64,000 nt of DNA from Puffinus mauretanicus. Taxonomy: Eukaryota > Chordata > Aves > Procellariiformes > Procellariidae. The position numbers and the translations under genes were made by a program. The stretch spans positions 286,482 through 350,481 of the forward strand of contig JAJKFH010001022.1 in the NCBI GenBank assembly GCA_023333565.1, in the 5' to 3' direction. A model generated the notes under the pieces. It was given only the letters and a program-made list of their open reading frames with translations. It made no database searches and had not been told where the DNA came from. Of this stretch, positions 28,901 through 43,900 are shown in pieces. Each line of letters starts with the position of its first letter. The stretch's first letter is position 1.

Positions 28901-31900
28901 TGACAGACCACTGGCGTTTGCAAGGTGACTGCTGCAGTTCACTATTCTCGTCTCATTTTAGGCAAAAAGGTTCAGGTGCGTAAACCTGCACCAGGAGCTT
29001 CCGATGCTGTTCCCTCCAGGAAGCGCCCAACGCCAGTCAACCTTGCCAGTGCAATAAAGAGAGGCAATAGTGCGATTTCTCAGAGACCCTTCAAAGATAG
29101 GGTTGTGCACTTACTGGCACTAAAGCCTTATAAGAAACCTGAACTTATTCTCAGATTGCAGAAGGATGGACTTTCTCAGCAGGACAAGGATTTGCTGGAC
29201 AACCTTCTGCAACAGGTTTGTACTCTGATGAAGGCAACAATTTAGGTAAAGGGAAACGTCTTCTCAGAACGGTAGTACCTTCTGTGTTAGTCTGAACATA
29301 ACCTGTTTATCTCAAAGCTGCAGCTGAATGTTTCTGTAAAGGCCGTGTCCGACAGAAGTTCGCAATTCATATCACTATTCTGCTAGAGACAGCAGAAGCC
29401 TCTTGTGTATACGCCTTGGTTTAGGTGTATGCAACTAAGCTGTATGATTTCGGTTCACCAGATCGGTCACTTAAGAGGAGCATTTTTGGTTGGTCGTGGG
29501 GAGAATTATCTAACAGAGGATCTACGAGTTGTTTGATTTGTTATAACGTATAAATCTATTCTATATATGTTTATTAACGTGGACATAAAGGAACACGTTC
29601 TGTACTGATACATGTAATGTTTCCTATGTGCAGGAGAAAATGTGTCTCTCCACTAAGCTTTACATCTTCTTTGTATTGTTCAGACCCATGCCTTTCCTTG
29701 CTTAGAAGTGCAACTGGTTAGGTGTGAAGATCATGCAGCTTCTTGCAAAGCATATTATTTGCATGTCAAGTGTGAAAACTGTCTCCAAGCTGAATCAGTT
29801 CTTAACACTTTGAGTCATGTTGAAGGTGCCATTTTAGGAATTGCAGTAAATACCTTTACTGCTCTCACAGTGCAAAACACATCATGGATATTTATTTAAA
29901 TGCTGCAGCTGCCCTCTTCTGTATTGGATTTTTTTTTTCCCCACTCCTTTCCGTAGCTGAAAAGAATGAGACAGTGAGGAGTTAGTTTGCCCAAGGGCAC
30001 AGGGCAGGTCGTATTGAAAATGGAGTTATTGCTGGCACAACTTGCTCCTTCCTTAGATTTTAATCCTGTAGCCCTTAATTTTCCAGCAGTGCTAGAATTC
30101 TTTTGAGCACCCTTTTGAATGCTATAAATGGGTTTAATACTAGAAATACGGTTTCTGATAATCACCTTTTATTGATGCTCTCACAAACCCCTAGCAGGCA
30201 AGTGGTGTGTTTGGCAGTGTCCACAGTGTCAGCCTGATTGGGCTAAATGCTGATTTGGCTGTAAATACATTGCTCGTAAACTTAATCTCCTTTCAGTGCT
30301 ACCAGGGCTCCCGTCCACAAGCAGACACGATAAGCTAAAAATTACAGGCTGCGTTAAAGCTACATGTCTAAATACGTCTAGGTGTGGGTTTCATTGTGCT
30401 CTTGCATCTCTTGTAGGACTCTGTGTTCCTGCTGGCCTTTTTGCCTCATTTTGCAAGGTTTCTATTTTTGGGAGGCCTGGGGTGGAGCTTGCAGAGTCCC
30501 ACACCAGCAAAACAAGGAGGTAGCAGCTCTCAGCCTCTGTGCAGAGAAAATCTGAGTTGTTCTTCTGCCTGGGCTGCAAGCCTTGCCGAGCAGCATGTCT
30601 CCCGCTGTAGAAAGAGGCGGTAAACGGAGAGATTCTCGGAGAGTTTTTGAAAAAGAACCTGGCTTTGCTTTCGTCTCTTGGGCATGTTTATTGGGATATC
30701 TAAATGTAAAACACAGCTCAAATTCTTCTTGTATTTTGGCTCAGGATTTTGGAACGCTGACAGAACTGAAAGGAAAAACAAAGTGTTCATCATGTAAACT
30801 GATAACTGTGCTTTTTATTTTTTGCTTATCAGGAGAGCTTTGCTATGTTAGTTCCACAGCTTTTTGCTTTGAAATTCATAGATTTTTAATATTAGGTCAT
30901 AGTGTCCCTAAAGCAAAAGCAGAGGAATTAACAGCATCTTCAGTTAATTCAAGACCTTCCACTCCTTCACTTGCTTTTCTGAGGCTGTCTTACTGCTGCG
31001 TGGGTAATAGAAGATCATAAGCACAACCGTCTCCTGAATGGAGCAAGCAATGGAGAACACTAATCCTTAAACAGATGCACAATATCTCCACTGACTGAAT
31101 AAAAGCATCTTCCAGTTTCAAGCATAATACAGTCGTCAAACGGAGTGGCTAAAGCAGTGGATTTGGAAGTGGTGCTGGCTTTGCCAGTTGATCAGCCTGG
31201 CTGTGGGCATAGCATTTGGCACCTCTGCCTCCGTATCCCTTTTATAAAAACAAATTTAAGGCTTTGTTTTCTTTCTAAACTTGCAGTGCTCTACAGTCAC
31301 CTAAGAAGGGTTCACTAGGACAGTATCTGTGAAAACTTAATTGGGGCTTTTTGGTTTGTCCTATCATTGTATTTTTCAGATGTGTAACCAGCAGCAAGAA
31401 GTTAAATTTTCAGTCAAGCTGTGGAAAGACTGATTAAAGTGGGAAAACTCTTAACAAGTTGTTTCCGTTCTAATACAATTCTGCCAGTTCCAGCAGTGTT
31501 TCCTATCCGTGTAGGCACCATGCAGAGTTTTGTGGGGAAACTACACACGACAGAACTGGATAAAATGTCACAAAGCTGCTCATGCAAGTGTACTGAGCTA
31601 ACTGCAGCACATGATTTAGGTGCAATGCTTTATTGTAAAACCCTGGGTTATAAGCTGGTAATCACAGGTTTTGTTGGTGCCCTGAAGTAGTCCTCGGAAA
31701 AGGTCTCCTCCATGAAACCCAGCAGATGATCCTAATGCACTGAACTGCACAGTGTAATCTGCAAGCTCCCTAGTGCATTATATCTGCAAGGCATTCTCTT
31801 CGCTGCTTCTTGAGAAAGTAGCTTTGTCGCCTGTTTTGCTGGCTTGTCAGGGAGAAATTATCTTCTGGCAATTGTTAACTACGCTATCGTCGCAAGAGTT

Positions 31901-34900
31901 CCTGTAGCAGCTAATAAACTGCACCATTTTAGCTATCGGACAGGTGTGGTAAGTGAACTGCCTGTTCCCACCAGGGTTTATTTCCAGGTATTTCCATAAA
32001 CTGATGTTGTACCCTTCCAGACTATCCAAGCTGAATAATCTGTTTAGATATCAGTTGTTTCCCAGTACACTGGATATGCTTTGGAAACTCATAATAAACT
32101 ATTGCAATGGCAAGGCAAAAGGAAAGGCACAATTTGATTAAATAATCTAAATAATTAAGAAATGAAGTATAAAGTCTCTACTTGTTCTCTGGCGCTACTT
32201 GTTCTCTGACACTACTAACTGCTGCTAAGCCTGCTGAGATTTTGCCTACATCTTAGATCTCTTGTGTTGGAACAAGTGAGGAAATTAAACCCTAACATTT
32301 TTTTGCAAATTACGTTTGTTTCAGGTGGCAAATCTGAGTGCCAAGGACAGCACTTTCACACTGAAAGATTGTGTATACAAAGAAGTGCAGAAGGACTGGC
32401 CTGGCTACTCCGAAGGAGATCAGCAGTTGCTGAAGAGGATACTTGTTCGGTAATTATTCCATCTTCTCTGTAATATCATCTGGAGCTTGAAAATACTGGG
32501 CCAGGTCAGTTGCTGTAAATCAGGGTAACTGGAGTCAGTAGAATGATGGTAAGTTAGTGTTTGACTTATTTTAACAGAAAGTAAATCTCTTTATTGTCCA
32601 GGCAGCTGTAGAAGGTGACTAAACTTGAATATCAAAGTGGAGGCACTCTTCAGATCGTCCTAGGTTGCCTTTAAATCATTATACTAAAAGCTACGGGAAA
32701 AACCTGGCTGGGGAACAAAAGCTGTTACAGTTAAAAGTTAATGTTGGTTTAAAATCCTGGGAGATGAATGGATTAAGGCAAATGTGTCCAGCTCAACTCT
32801 CCATTGAAACTCTCCTTTCCTTTTTCCATATCTTCTTGTACATGGCTTCCTGTGCAGACTGCCGTGTTTGTTCCAGGCAGGGAGAGAGACGTTACCGAGC
32901 AGCCACGTCCCCTAGCTGCCTTGCTCAGCTGCTTCTGTGTTCTGTTCCTGCGGGTGTCCCTGTTCCTCTTGAGGTGTTTGCTTTGGAGACTGCCGCTTAA
33001 TTTCTGTAGAGTTATTTGGATGTTTGTTTACTTGGGTGTTTTTCTTGCGTTGCAAATTGTGCTAGTATTGCAGTCGCCCTGCAAGGTTAAGATTTGACTG
33101 AAGTAAGGGACGCATGAAAAAGCACGAGGCAGTTCCGTAGAGATAAGTCCCCTAAAACACGTGCTGGTTGTCCTGCTGGCCATACAGTGCGATCCCCGCT
33201 GTCCAAGGGATACCTGTCCTCACGTTCCTTCCTGAAAATAGCCCCAAACAGAGTTAGTTGAGACGATAGCTTTGTCTCGTTGGTTGCTAAAGATTTTTTT
33301 CCTCCACAGATACTTCTCCTTAGGTGAAGCCTCCAAGCTTGGAAGCTCTTGGCTGGCAGGCAGCAGGGAAAGAGAACGTATCTCCCAGGTTTCTAACGGA
33401 GAATTCTGCTCCGAGTGCTTATATTTCCCCCGCTGGGTTTTCAGTGTGTTTGTACTGACTTGGTACAGATTTTGTAATACAGAATAGAGATTTTACTTGA
33501 CTTGTTTTTGAGACTTATTTTAGTGCATTTTTGGTTAAGATTAAGTAGAGCATGCTCTGTTTGAACAGTTTCCATGATTTGAAAGCACAATTGGCTTGGA
33601 GATGAGACTTTGTTAAACCAACAGAAACTTGCATTTAAAGTGCTTTGGCATGCTAAAGAAAAATCAAACTCATTTAAATGGCCTTGATGTTGAGTTATAA
33701 TTAAATGGAAAAATACAACTGCCATGCAATCTTTATGCTTTCAAAAAAGTTCATTTCTCCCTGTAGAAAGCGATGTTTACTGCTTCTTCTAGAATTGTGG
33801 CATTCAGTTATGCGAAGGTCTAAAAATAGGCCTTGGAAAGGATGTATTCAACTGTACAAACAAAGACCCGCTCAGCCAATGCAGGTAATGAGGCTACAAA
33901 ATGGAAAAAACATGTAGGGTTGAAGACAGTAGAAAAACATTCACAAAAAGGGCACAGGCAACAGACGTAGGACTTTACGTAGCTGGCTGTGGTAGTCTGC
34001 GTGGTTGCCTAGATCCAGCCAATTGTTAAATGTCCTCTTGGTTTTCAGGTCCGGTTGCTACTCGATGGTTCATCGGCTGCAATAATTAGCACATCTGCAA
34101 ATATTAAAACTATATCTAACAGTTCCCATGTTAGACTAACTCATTTTTCCTCATGTTGTTTGTGTTTTCCCTCCTTCTTTCGCCATTGTAGTCTAATGTT
34201 ATTCTGCCGTTACAAGAGCTGCTGAATTGAAAGTAGTCGTCTTTCACTTTTTTTAAATCCATAATTAACATGTTAGGAGATGTGACAAGGTTGCTCAGTC
34301 TAGTCAAACGGCATCCAAAAAGCCACTTTCACTGCGGTGTTTATGGAATATCACTGTTCCCCTTCCTGTTTTCACAGTCTGAGTACTTTTCTTGAGTTGA
34401 TCCGTGGCTGTTGAGATCGTTCTAAATGAAATTAAACAAAGCAGCAACTGAAGCCAGAACGGCGAAACTGCAGACATCTAAATGCTGCTGCAATACGGCC
34501 GAAGGTTCAAGCTCAGGTTAAAAGAAAATCTTGTAAAGTCGTGGGCTCTATCTCTGAAATAATCTTCCCAGTGTTTGAAAAATATGTGTGCGCTTTAAAG
34601 CTGATTATAGCCTCTTGTGGAAGAATTTAGACGTTGGTTATTTAGGCTGTACAGCTGGTGACAAAATGACTGCAGAGCTAGTTTATTAAAACCTTTAACC
34701 CTGAATTTTTTTTCAGCTTGACAGCTGCAACTTGATGCAACAGTAGTTTTTCCTGGTTGATTAATATACGGGCAATCTGGCTGGTGTCAGAAGAGTAGGG
34801 CAAAGCTGGCGCGCTATGAAACTTTACTGTGAGATCTGGAGCCCCTTGGGCAGCGGGGAGTGGAGATACCCAGCGTGAATGTGAATTAACGCACTTACGT

Positions 34901-37900
34901 GATTAGAATGACTTGCATTGTACTTTTTTGCTACAAGAGGTTTCTATTGTTTGTCGAATACCGCAGATACAGACCAAAGTCGTGCTATTTGGCATGATGC
35001 AACTTAAAAGTATTATTATGAAGCCCTAAATGTAAATCCTAGTGGACCAATAACACCACCACAGTTCCTGTTACAATCCTGCTTTTCCTGGACCCAGAGG
35101 AGCTTGCTTCTGAAAGAGGACTGCTGTTCCTGTACAGTGTTGATTTAATGGTGCTAATGAGTGGGAGAACTTACTCCTCAACATCTGACCTTGAGTTTCG
35201 GCCCCTTTTCAGTGTGCTTGCTTTCTGAATTTTCTCATGAAGTCAATTTTAACCGGGTGAGGCAAACTCAGCAGAAATTAGTTTAAATAATGTCTTGCTT
35301 ATTGAGCTGTATTTCAATCAGTAACAAGAACATCTATATCCTATACACTTCAAAGTTCAATGCCAGTTTTTACTAATCTGTATATGGATTATTTTTCTAA
35401 GGTTCTAATTCATTTGTTATAATACTTATGTCACCAGTTCAAGAGAAAAGAGGTAAAACTCTCGGAAAATAAGTTCCATCCTCGGTAGGGAATCCTCTCG
35501 CGTGTCTGATAACTCAGCCTGCCTCCTCCCTCCCTCCCTGCCACAACAGCGGCAGGGTCAGTCCAAGGTGTTACCTCCATTCACAGAGAATTACAAAAGT
35601 CATGGAAAGGCAAGAAAGAAATAAGCAATTACCATATGTTGTTGATTGATATTTTCCTGTAGTAGTTCCTTCTTCCTAGATTTTGTCCGAGATCGAGACT
35701 GTAAGTGCCTGAACGAGCTACTTTCCCGGCACCTTCAAGCAGGCAGAATTTGGGGCCGCAGAAAGGCTCTTTGCTCTGCAGGAAGGTTTGAAATACCATC
35801 TCTTGGCTTGTCAAGCACGGGATTTTGAACAGCCCTAAATTCTGTTTTTCAGGAAACTCTGTCAGCCACAGAACAGTAGCGGTTTTCAAGGAGAAGCGCC
35901 TTCCCTGAGTCCACCAAAAGACAACGTGAACTCCAGCTCTCCTCCCCAGGTAGGTGATCCCTCTCCGGGGGCGTTGGGTCTGGCCAGCCCGGAGCCAGCA
36001 ACTGGCCCCATCTGCCTTGGGTGGGGTTGGTTGCTGGACGCAGGTCCAGGCTGAGCCGTTCAGCCTGTCTGCACACCGTAATCACCTGCTGCTGGAGGCT
36101 GTTTGGTCAATAGGTTGTTGGGGTTTTTCTTCTGTTTTATTAAGTTAGAGTCTAATTCTGTGTTTTCTCAGCATCTGTTTCTCCTCTGGATGCGGTTCAG
36201 TGATGGCCTATGGGGAGGATCTCTGACAGTGTGTCTTAGGCGTAGTTTTAAGGGCTAAATTTTTTTCACAGGGCCTACATCCCTCTTGGAGTCCTGGGAG
36301 AATGAGCTTGTGTTTTACTCATTACTAATAATTGACTGGAACGAAGCAGTAATAAGTAGCTCCCAAACACGGTTGAGTTATTAAAAACCTTGACCTTTTG
36401 CAACCTAATTGCCGTGACAGATCAGGGGCAGGTTGGTCTGCTCTTTGATTTGTTGAGATGCCAGTGCATGGAGCTGTGAAAAGCACGTTTTAGCTGTTTT
36501 TCCATGATGATGAACTGCGAAGGAGCTGCATTGGCTTGTGTGTTAAGCAGAGTCTGTCCCCACTCCCCTTAGTATCTCTTAGCGCAGGTGTTTCTTGCCA
36601 CATTGTGAAATGCCGGCTTCCTTTCTCTGCTGCGGGTCAGCCCAGACAAGTTGAGTATTTATTCTCCTCCTGCCAATGGAATGTGTAATGCCTACTTGTC
36701 TGGACAGACGCACTGAGGATTAGTGGCAAAGAATATTAGCAGGTAAAGAAATTATGTGCTTTCTGGCAGTGAGAGGGAGGCAATTCTCAATTAAGAACAA
36801 GAACTGTGCAACTTGTTTGCCAGGTAGCTAATTCCAAATCCTCTCCTGCTCTGCTGTGGGCATGTTCCTGCCCAATAAAGAATGATCCCCTTCGTTCGAG
36901 TTAGCTTGGAAAGACACAATGCTGTTAAGAGGCTGGTCTTGTGTTTTTCTTAACCTGATTCTGAAAAAACGTCGGTTGAAAAATCATCTCGTTTCTGGCT
37001 GTACATATTTTGAGAGACGCAAAGGTCTGTAGGGGATGTTTCTGGTCTCTTGAGATGACCCAGTTGAAACTTTGGGTGGTTGATTGGTTTGCATCTAGAA
37101 GAGGCTAGTGAAACAGGGGCAACCAAACATGGAATATAAACGTTTCCAGCAGTGCTTCTAACATGGCTTGTGTCAGACAGCAAACCACAGACAGCTTTCA
37201 TTTTCATAAGCAATCATTTTTTTGATATTCTATAGCTGCAGTTTCTATTTAGAGAAGGGATGCCTGCTTAATGGTTGCAGTCACAGCAGAGGACTGGGAT
37301 TTGGTAGTCTGGAATGCAAAATATTTTGGGAAAGTTCAGTTGTGGAATGAAGGCAAAGAAAAAGATTGGTCTGGTAATTCTAAGGAAGCATGGCAGAGCA
37401 GGTATTGCATGCGTATACCACCTCGTAACTAAAGAGGTGAAGCCGGTACTTGTTGGCTCTAGAGAAGGAATAGTAGAAGATGGCAGTTCTTAGACCTGTC
37501 GCCTGTTCTGAGACCTGTAGTCAAAGTGAATGGCCCCTCCTTTTGGCAGGTGGACATCACTTGTGTGCGGCTGGGAAGGCAGTGATGTTGCAAAGCCGGT
37601 TCGACGTGCTGTCCTTGCCCCTTGAGCTCTGTGGCAGTATGAGCAGCTCCTCTTCGTAATTACCTTGACAGGTGGAAGGGATTCCTGCCACTGAGCAGTG
37701 TCCTTGAGACCCCTGGAGTTAGCAAAGAGGAATAATAACTGCGGGGAAAAGGAGCAAACTGGTGGCTCCCTGACAAAGCAGCCGTGCATCCAGCTGCACT
37801 TCTGTGATGGAACAAAATTTCCATTTGCAAACACATCGCAGTCCTGCCTGAGACATAAAGAAAACAATAAAATATCCAAAAGAAATAACCAGAACTATCG

Positions 37901-40900
37901 GTTGTTTTCCTCCGGGTGCTAAATAATCTGTCCTCAGAGTTTCTGCAGCCCTGTGCTGCCAGGCAGGCACACACCGCTGCACTGATGGCTGTCCAAGGTA
38001 ATTTTGGCTGGCTCAGGCTGGACTGAGCCCGACAGCCGTAGTTCTGGCTCTGCGTTCAGCTCTTCTTTCTGCTGACCAATTCTACGGATTGGTTCTTCCA
38101 CGATGCAGCTTCCCCAGGCTAACCCGCAGTCCGTAGGCAACGGCTTACTGGGAGGTATGGGCACACAGAGCTGCTCCAAGCCTGTGACTGTCCAGGTGGG
38201 GCTGATGGGGACAGCTGGGAGCCACTTCTCTATCTACACTTCTTTAAAAAAGGGATACTCAGGTCATGTTGGCCTGTGATGTGGCTTTTAAAACTGCTGC
38301 AATGTCCTCTTTTGCCTTAAATTCTGAGAAGTTAACAGTTGACGATTTCTCACCTCTTCCGGGAAATGCCTCTTTCTTGAAAAGAGGAAGGAGTGGTATT
38401 GCAAGGGTAGAGTTGTTGACCACAGAGTTGGTAAAATCAGTTGGGAATGAAATGCAGAACTTGTGAATCCCTCCCTGCTCCAGAGGTCTGAGCACATCTT
38501 TCCTTCGCAGGGACTTCGAGGTGCTCTAAATGTCATGCCACAACCAGAAGGACAGATGTTTTTATGGTTGTTTCTATTCTCTGCTGAGTGGCTGGGACAA
38601 GGGGCGGGTGAAGGACAGGGTTTTATTTATAAAGGGCTAGATTTGAAATAAGATGCAACGAGAGCAGGCTGGGTTGCATGGCCTGTGTATGAATAGTGCA
38701 GGAGATCAATAACTGCTGATGTGATGGTGGGTTTCTATAAGCTCTCCCACCGAGCCGCGGGCTCTAGAGCGGCTGTCGGGATTGTCAGGAAGTGGCTTGG
38801 GATGGATCAGCTTTTGGAGGACCTGGTGGTCCTGGAGGCTGTGTCCAGGACCAGCCCTGAGCTGGGACACTTGCTGGCAGCTCTCGCTGATAGCAGAGCT
38901 CTTTTTCTGGGGATGCTCCCTTGTTCTCTGGTATTGCACCACCACCTAGTGGTAACAGCATCCAAAATTCTGGCCTCAGGACTTCAAGATTCTTTTTTTT
39001 TTCCTTTTTCCTCTCCAGAAACGATCCCAGCCTCTGGAGTTTATCGATCCCCTGGCCAACAAAAAGCCCAGGATCTCGCATTTGGCTCACAGAACTCAGC
39101 CCACTTTCAACGGGAAACTGAATTCCTCCAACGGGAAAGACGCCCCTGCCCCTGTCCTGCCGCCGGCTCTCCCGGAATCGGTGAGCTCCAGCTCCAGCCT
39201 GCCGGTGCTGGAGCTGCCGAGGCCTCACGATCCCCTTTCGGATGTCAGCAATGACCTGACTCACAACGGCAGAGACTGTGAGAACCCAGAGACGGCTGAC
39301 AGACTGACTCATCCTTTGTCAACAGACTGTCCCCAAACGAGCAAGCACAATTGCAGCTCGTATGTAAAAACCAAGAAAAAATCCAAAAAGCACAAAGACA
39401 AGGAAAAGGAGAGAAAGGAGAAGAAAAATGAAGAGAAATGCAAAGAGGAGAAGCAGGACTGTGAAGTAATAAAAAATGCTGACTTAGTTAGTGTTCCCCA
39501 GGAACAGGTCACAGGTATGTACGGTCCGAGAGGTCCTGTAGGCTTGTGCTAAGATAATACTGGTATCGGCTGTGTATGATTTCTGCTCTAAATCTGTTTG
39601 AGGAAAGAGGTTGTGTGTCCACTTGCGGAGACTGTGTGGTTAACGAAATAATATCGCTGTCCCTACCTACAAATCAACAAGTGCGCTTCCTCTCAAAAGA
39701 GGATATCAGGTTTTTCCTGTTTAACCTTTCATGCTGTTTGGAACTGCCTCAGACCGTGTCATGTTTCTCCTTGTTAAATTAAAAGCCGTATTAATATATG
39801 GGGATGAAAGGCAGACATCAAGATCTGTTGGAAAAAGCAGTGCTGCTTGATTACTTACAGCTCTTCTGCTTGTGTTTGGTATTGTGATGACTGTTGTATT
39901 GATTTTTAACTCGGTAATGAAAAGTTAGTCACAAAAGCTTTTAATATTGGATACAAAAGAAATGATAGGTAAGTCTTGTGATAAATGCTGTTAGAGCAGT
40001 ATACAACCAGCTCTTTCAGGCTGAAAGAGCTTCCCTGTTGTATCCCACCGTTACTCTAAATTTATTTTTTCAGGGACTAACACAACTGTGAATCTGTGAC
40101 CCATTGAGATGCAATGAAAATGTTTTCCACCAAACCAGTGTATTTCTAACTTTTAGAGCGGAGAATATCCGTTGGCTAACCCAATCTGTTCCCTTGCCAG
40201 TGCCTGCAGCTTTCCTGTTTTCTGCTGTTTCGTTAGGCTTTCTTACGACTCCCCGGAGTGGTGGGACTTCCCCTGCAGCCCCTAGGAATATTGCAGCCCC
40301 AGTCAGTTGTTAAATTTCTTTCTGGATCCATCTTGTTTTCTTTTGCCCCATTACTACTTTCTGACACTAAGTTCCTCTTCATGCTTGGTGCATGAAAATC
40401 ATCCAGTTTGGGCTCAAAAGGGACAGTAACTTGAAAAACTAATTTGTTGAATTCCTGGAAAGGGAGAGCTTCATAGGGCGTTGGGATTAATACGATATTA
40501 GCTCTCACCTTCCCTGCAGTCTTTGTAGCGCCTACAAAATGCATTTTGATTGCTCACCGGTGATTTTTTTGATGACAGTCTGTAGTCCTGATCATGGTGT
40601 GGCACTGCAGAACCACGCTCTTCAGATACTTCTACTTTGATCTTAACTTGTGTTTCAGTCCTAGTTTTTTCTGTGAATGTTGTTGTTCTTCCCCATGTAC
40701 CTTCTGTCGTGAATGGTGGTGGATAGATACACACACGTTCTCTCTCTAGATGTACATTTTTGTCAGTGCTTCTTATAAATACCAAATACCCTGAATTCTT
40801 TCTTCATGAAGTTGCTGACCCTTTATCACCTTTTCTGCTGTGCTTTAAAAACAGCTTAATGACTGGCTCTTTGTTAATTAGTAGGAGTCGGGTTTTGTTC

Positions 40901-43900
40901 CTGCTGCACCGCTGATGTATGCGAGGTAACGAATCCGAGCTGGACTTGGGAGTAATCATAAACAGGATGTGGTCAGTGGCTGCTTGGATTTCGTACAGCC
41001 AGCTCGCATCTGAATTGGGATCTTTTCCTCTGTGCCTTACTTCATGCGGATAGCATGGGCCTAATCCTGCTTCTTTTGTCTGCAGCAAATGGCTGGCAGC
41101 CTTCCCTGAGCCCCCTTGGGCCAGGGGCGGCCCAAGAAGCAGAGTTTCTCCTGGGAGGTTTGTTCAAGAGGCGGTGGAGGGACCTTTGGGGTCCTTTCAG
41201 CAGACAGTAGGTGGCACTCATAGGCAAAATAAACCTTCTTTTCTCCCTTTCTCCTCCATGATCTTCCTTCCCCACTTTCTGCATCTCTCACGCTGGTGGT
41301 CAGGTAAAGCAGAATTGTCTGCAAACATCTGCAGCAGGAATCAAGACGGGGGTGTTCATAATGACACGAGTCTTCTGCCGTTCTTCCATTCTGCTTGGGA
41401 AAGCCTTTCTGTGGAAATCCAGAGAAAAACAGATTTTTAAAAAGATACAATTAGGTTATTGCTTTTACATGCCTGTGTTTACTACTTGAGCATTTCATGC
41501 TCCCTACAGTGTATCTGGGGTAATAACCATAAAGTAGTGTAGGTGAGCGTAGGGATGGGGGAGGCCTTCCCTGAGCATCTGGGGAAATTGCGCAGTCAGG
41601 GTACTGCTTGCTCTGAGTAACAGACTTGGAAAGAAGAAATACATTTTTGCAAAGCGGTTGAATTAAATCCTTCGCAGCCTTCTCCATTTGCCTCTTGTTT
41701 TGGTGCCTTCTCATGGATGCATTTGCCTTTCCGATTAGGGCTTTCAGGGTAATACACAGTTTGAGAAATACCCCTTTTCAAACCTGCTTTCTCCCTCCAA
41801 ATTAGTAGTGCAGTGTTCGGTTTAGGTTGAGGATGGGGTCTGTTTCGGGCTCAGAATCCCGGTCCTCCTGAGGTCTTGGGGCCCTTTGCTTAAATTCCTA
41901 AACATTCTTAGCTGAGCCATGCTCGATTCATGTTTCTTCAGCTTCACAGAGCAGAGAGCACTTTGGCTACAGGGCAGTAGGGCTATGTGAGGAAAAAGCT
42001 GCGTGCCTTATAAACCTCTTTGCACCCTATAGGAGTCCCGAGTATCGACAGTAGGAATCCATACAGTGTAAAATCAGGAGAGAAGATGTGCGCCTTGCTC
42101 GGTTCTCTCTTCTGCTCGTCTGGACTCATCAGTTTGTTTTGCAGTGCAGCAGTGGTGATATCGGTGTTATCCCTCCCTGCAGACAGTGTTTATAAACCAA
42201 TTAAATTAAGGTTTTTTGCTGCCCAGTGCATTGGCTAATGTTGATACTGTTTTGCTGACAGACAAATATTAGAGAAGCCTTGAGGTTTCACCCACCTTAT
42301 TGTGGATCTTCTGTCTTTGCCAGTTCAAAGCAAAACAGAAATACTTTAGAATTCGATAAACTATATATTGCAAATAAGTTTATGAATTTGAAGTTTAATT
42401 GCATAGAGCTTTAAAGTTTAAGGATGTCTATAAACAAGTCTTTATTTTTTCAGGTTTAAATGGAACATGCAATAATTCTAGTGTACCAACATCAACTTCA
42501 GAAATGCCAGATTATTTATTGTAAGTACATTTATCAGTTGCTTCATCACTTTGGGATCGTGTTTCAAGCTAAAAACCACAATGTAGTGGGGATTTTTGTC
42601 GTACTTTATTGTTACTCGATAAAACTTTGTAAGGTGGGTTTAAAAAAAAAGAAAGAGTAAATCCAACTTTGCAGATAGTTCCTGAGACTAAACTTGGTGT
42701 CAGATCTGTTCTCTACCTCCTCGTGGAGTTCAAGGTTATCTTCCTATAAACCCATTCTCAGAGTGCTTCAAGAAACATCATACCTTGAAGGGGTTTGAGA
42801 GGATTAAACATCTCCATGTTACATTTGGAAACTTTGAGAGGAAATGATCTGCTTTAATGTTATGGAAGATAGGGCAAGAAAGGATTTTGAGAGGTTAGTT
42901 AATTCTTCCCCTGTTCAGAGCCAAAATCATCTACATAAACCAGTGAAATATTCTTCATGGCAAGGTTATAACCCGTGGGTTAGGATGTGAGTTGTTTCAT
43001 CTCTTGACTTTTTAATCGGATCCCCTTGAGGTTAATTAAACAATATACTTGTCTGCTGAAGCACAAAAATCCCTGTGCATAAAGCCAAAAATTTGCATAA
43101 AACCAAACCTGTTACAAACAAAGCTCTATGATAGCGAAGAAGTGTAGCTGTGGGTGATGTTCCCTGTGCACATCTCAGCCTGGATTGTTTAATGCCATCG
43201 GATCTGGCTGGGCTGTGCTGTGATCACTCAGAGGGAAGAGATGGAGGAGGAGGCGGCGGCATCCACTCTGCAGGAGCAGTCTCTGGAGTTGACCGGAGGA
43301 TATATAGGGTTCTTGTATGGTTACAAAACTGTGGTCTGCTGGGCTGTATGAACGATACAAACAACCGCTTCGAGTTGACTTTTCTAGTACCATTCAGAAG
43401 AATGTGGATGGCGGGGGTTTTTTCCTTGCAACAGATGTGCTGATCCCTCCTATAGAGGGGTATTACAGCTCCTCGGTCCGTCTCCAGAGAAATAGCGTGA
43501 GGTTTATGAACTCCTGTAAGGTCTGTTGTCTCACCTTTTGGTACGATCTGACTGTTTTGGTGGTCAGCTCCTTAAATTATAAGAGCTGTCACTGCTGTTT
43601 TGATCATGGAGGCCTATGTTTCATACTGGTGAGGACAACTTCCCTTATCTCGTGGTAGCGTGTCCTGTGTAGATGCTTATTTGTACCAACCCCTAGCAAG
43701 GAGTCAGTTCTTGAAGGCAAGAGCGCATTAGGTTAACGGAGTGAAAGTTTTTCCCTTAATTTGATACCTAAGTTAGCTTATATGTGTTCATGCACCGAGC
43801 TGGCACTGCTGCAGACAGAGTAAGGTGGCAAATTAGAGTCCTCACCTACAAAGAGATGGGTTTTACCATCAGAGAGGACTGGTGCTAGGCTTTCTGCAAA

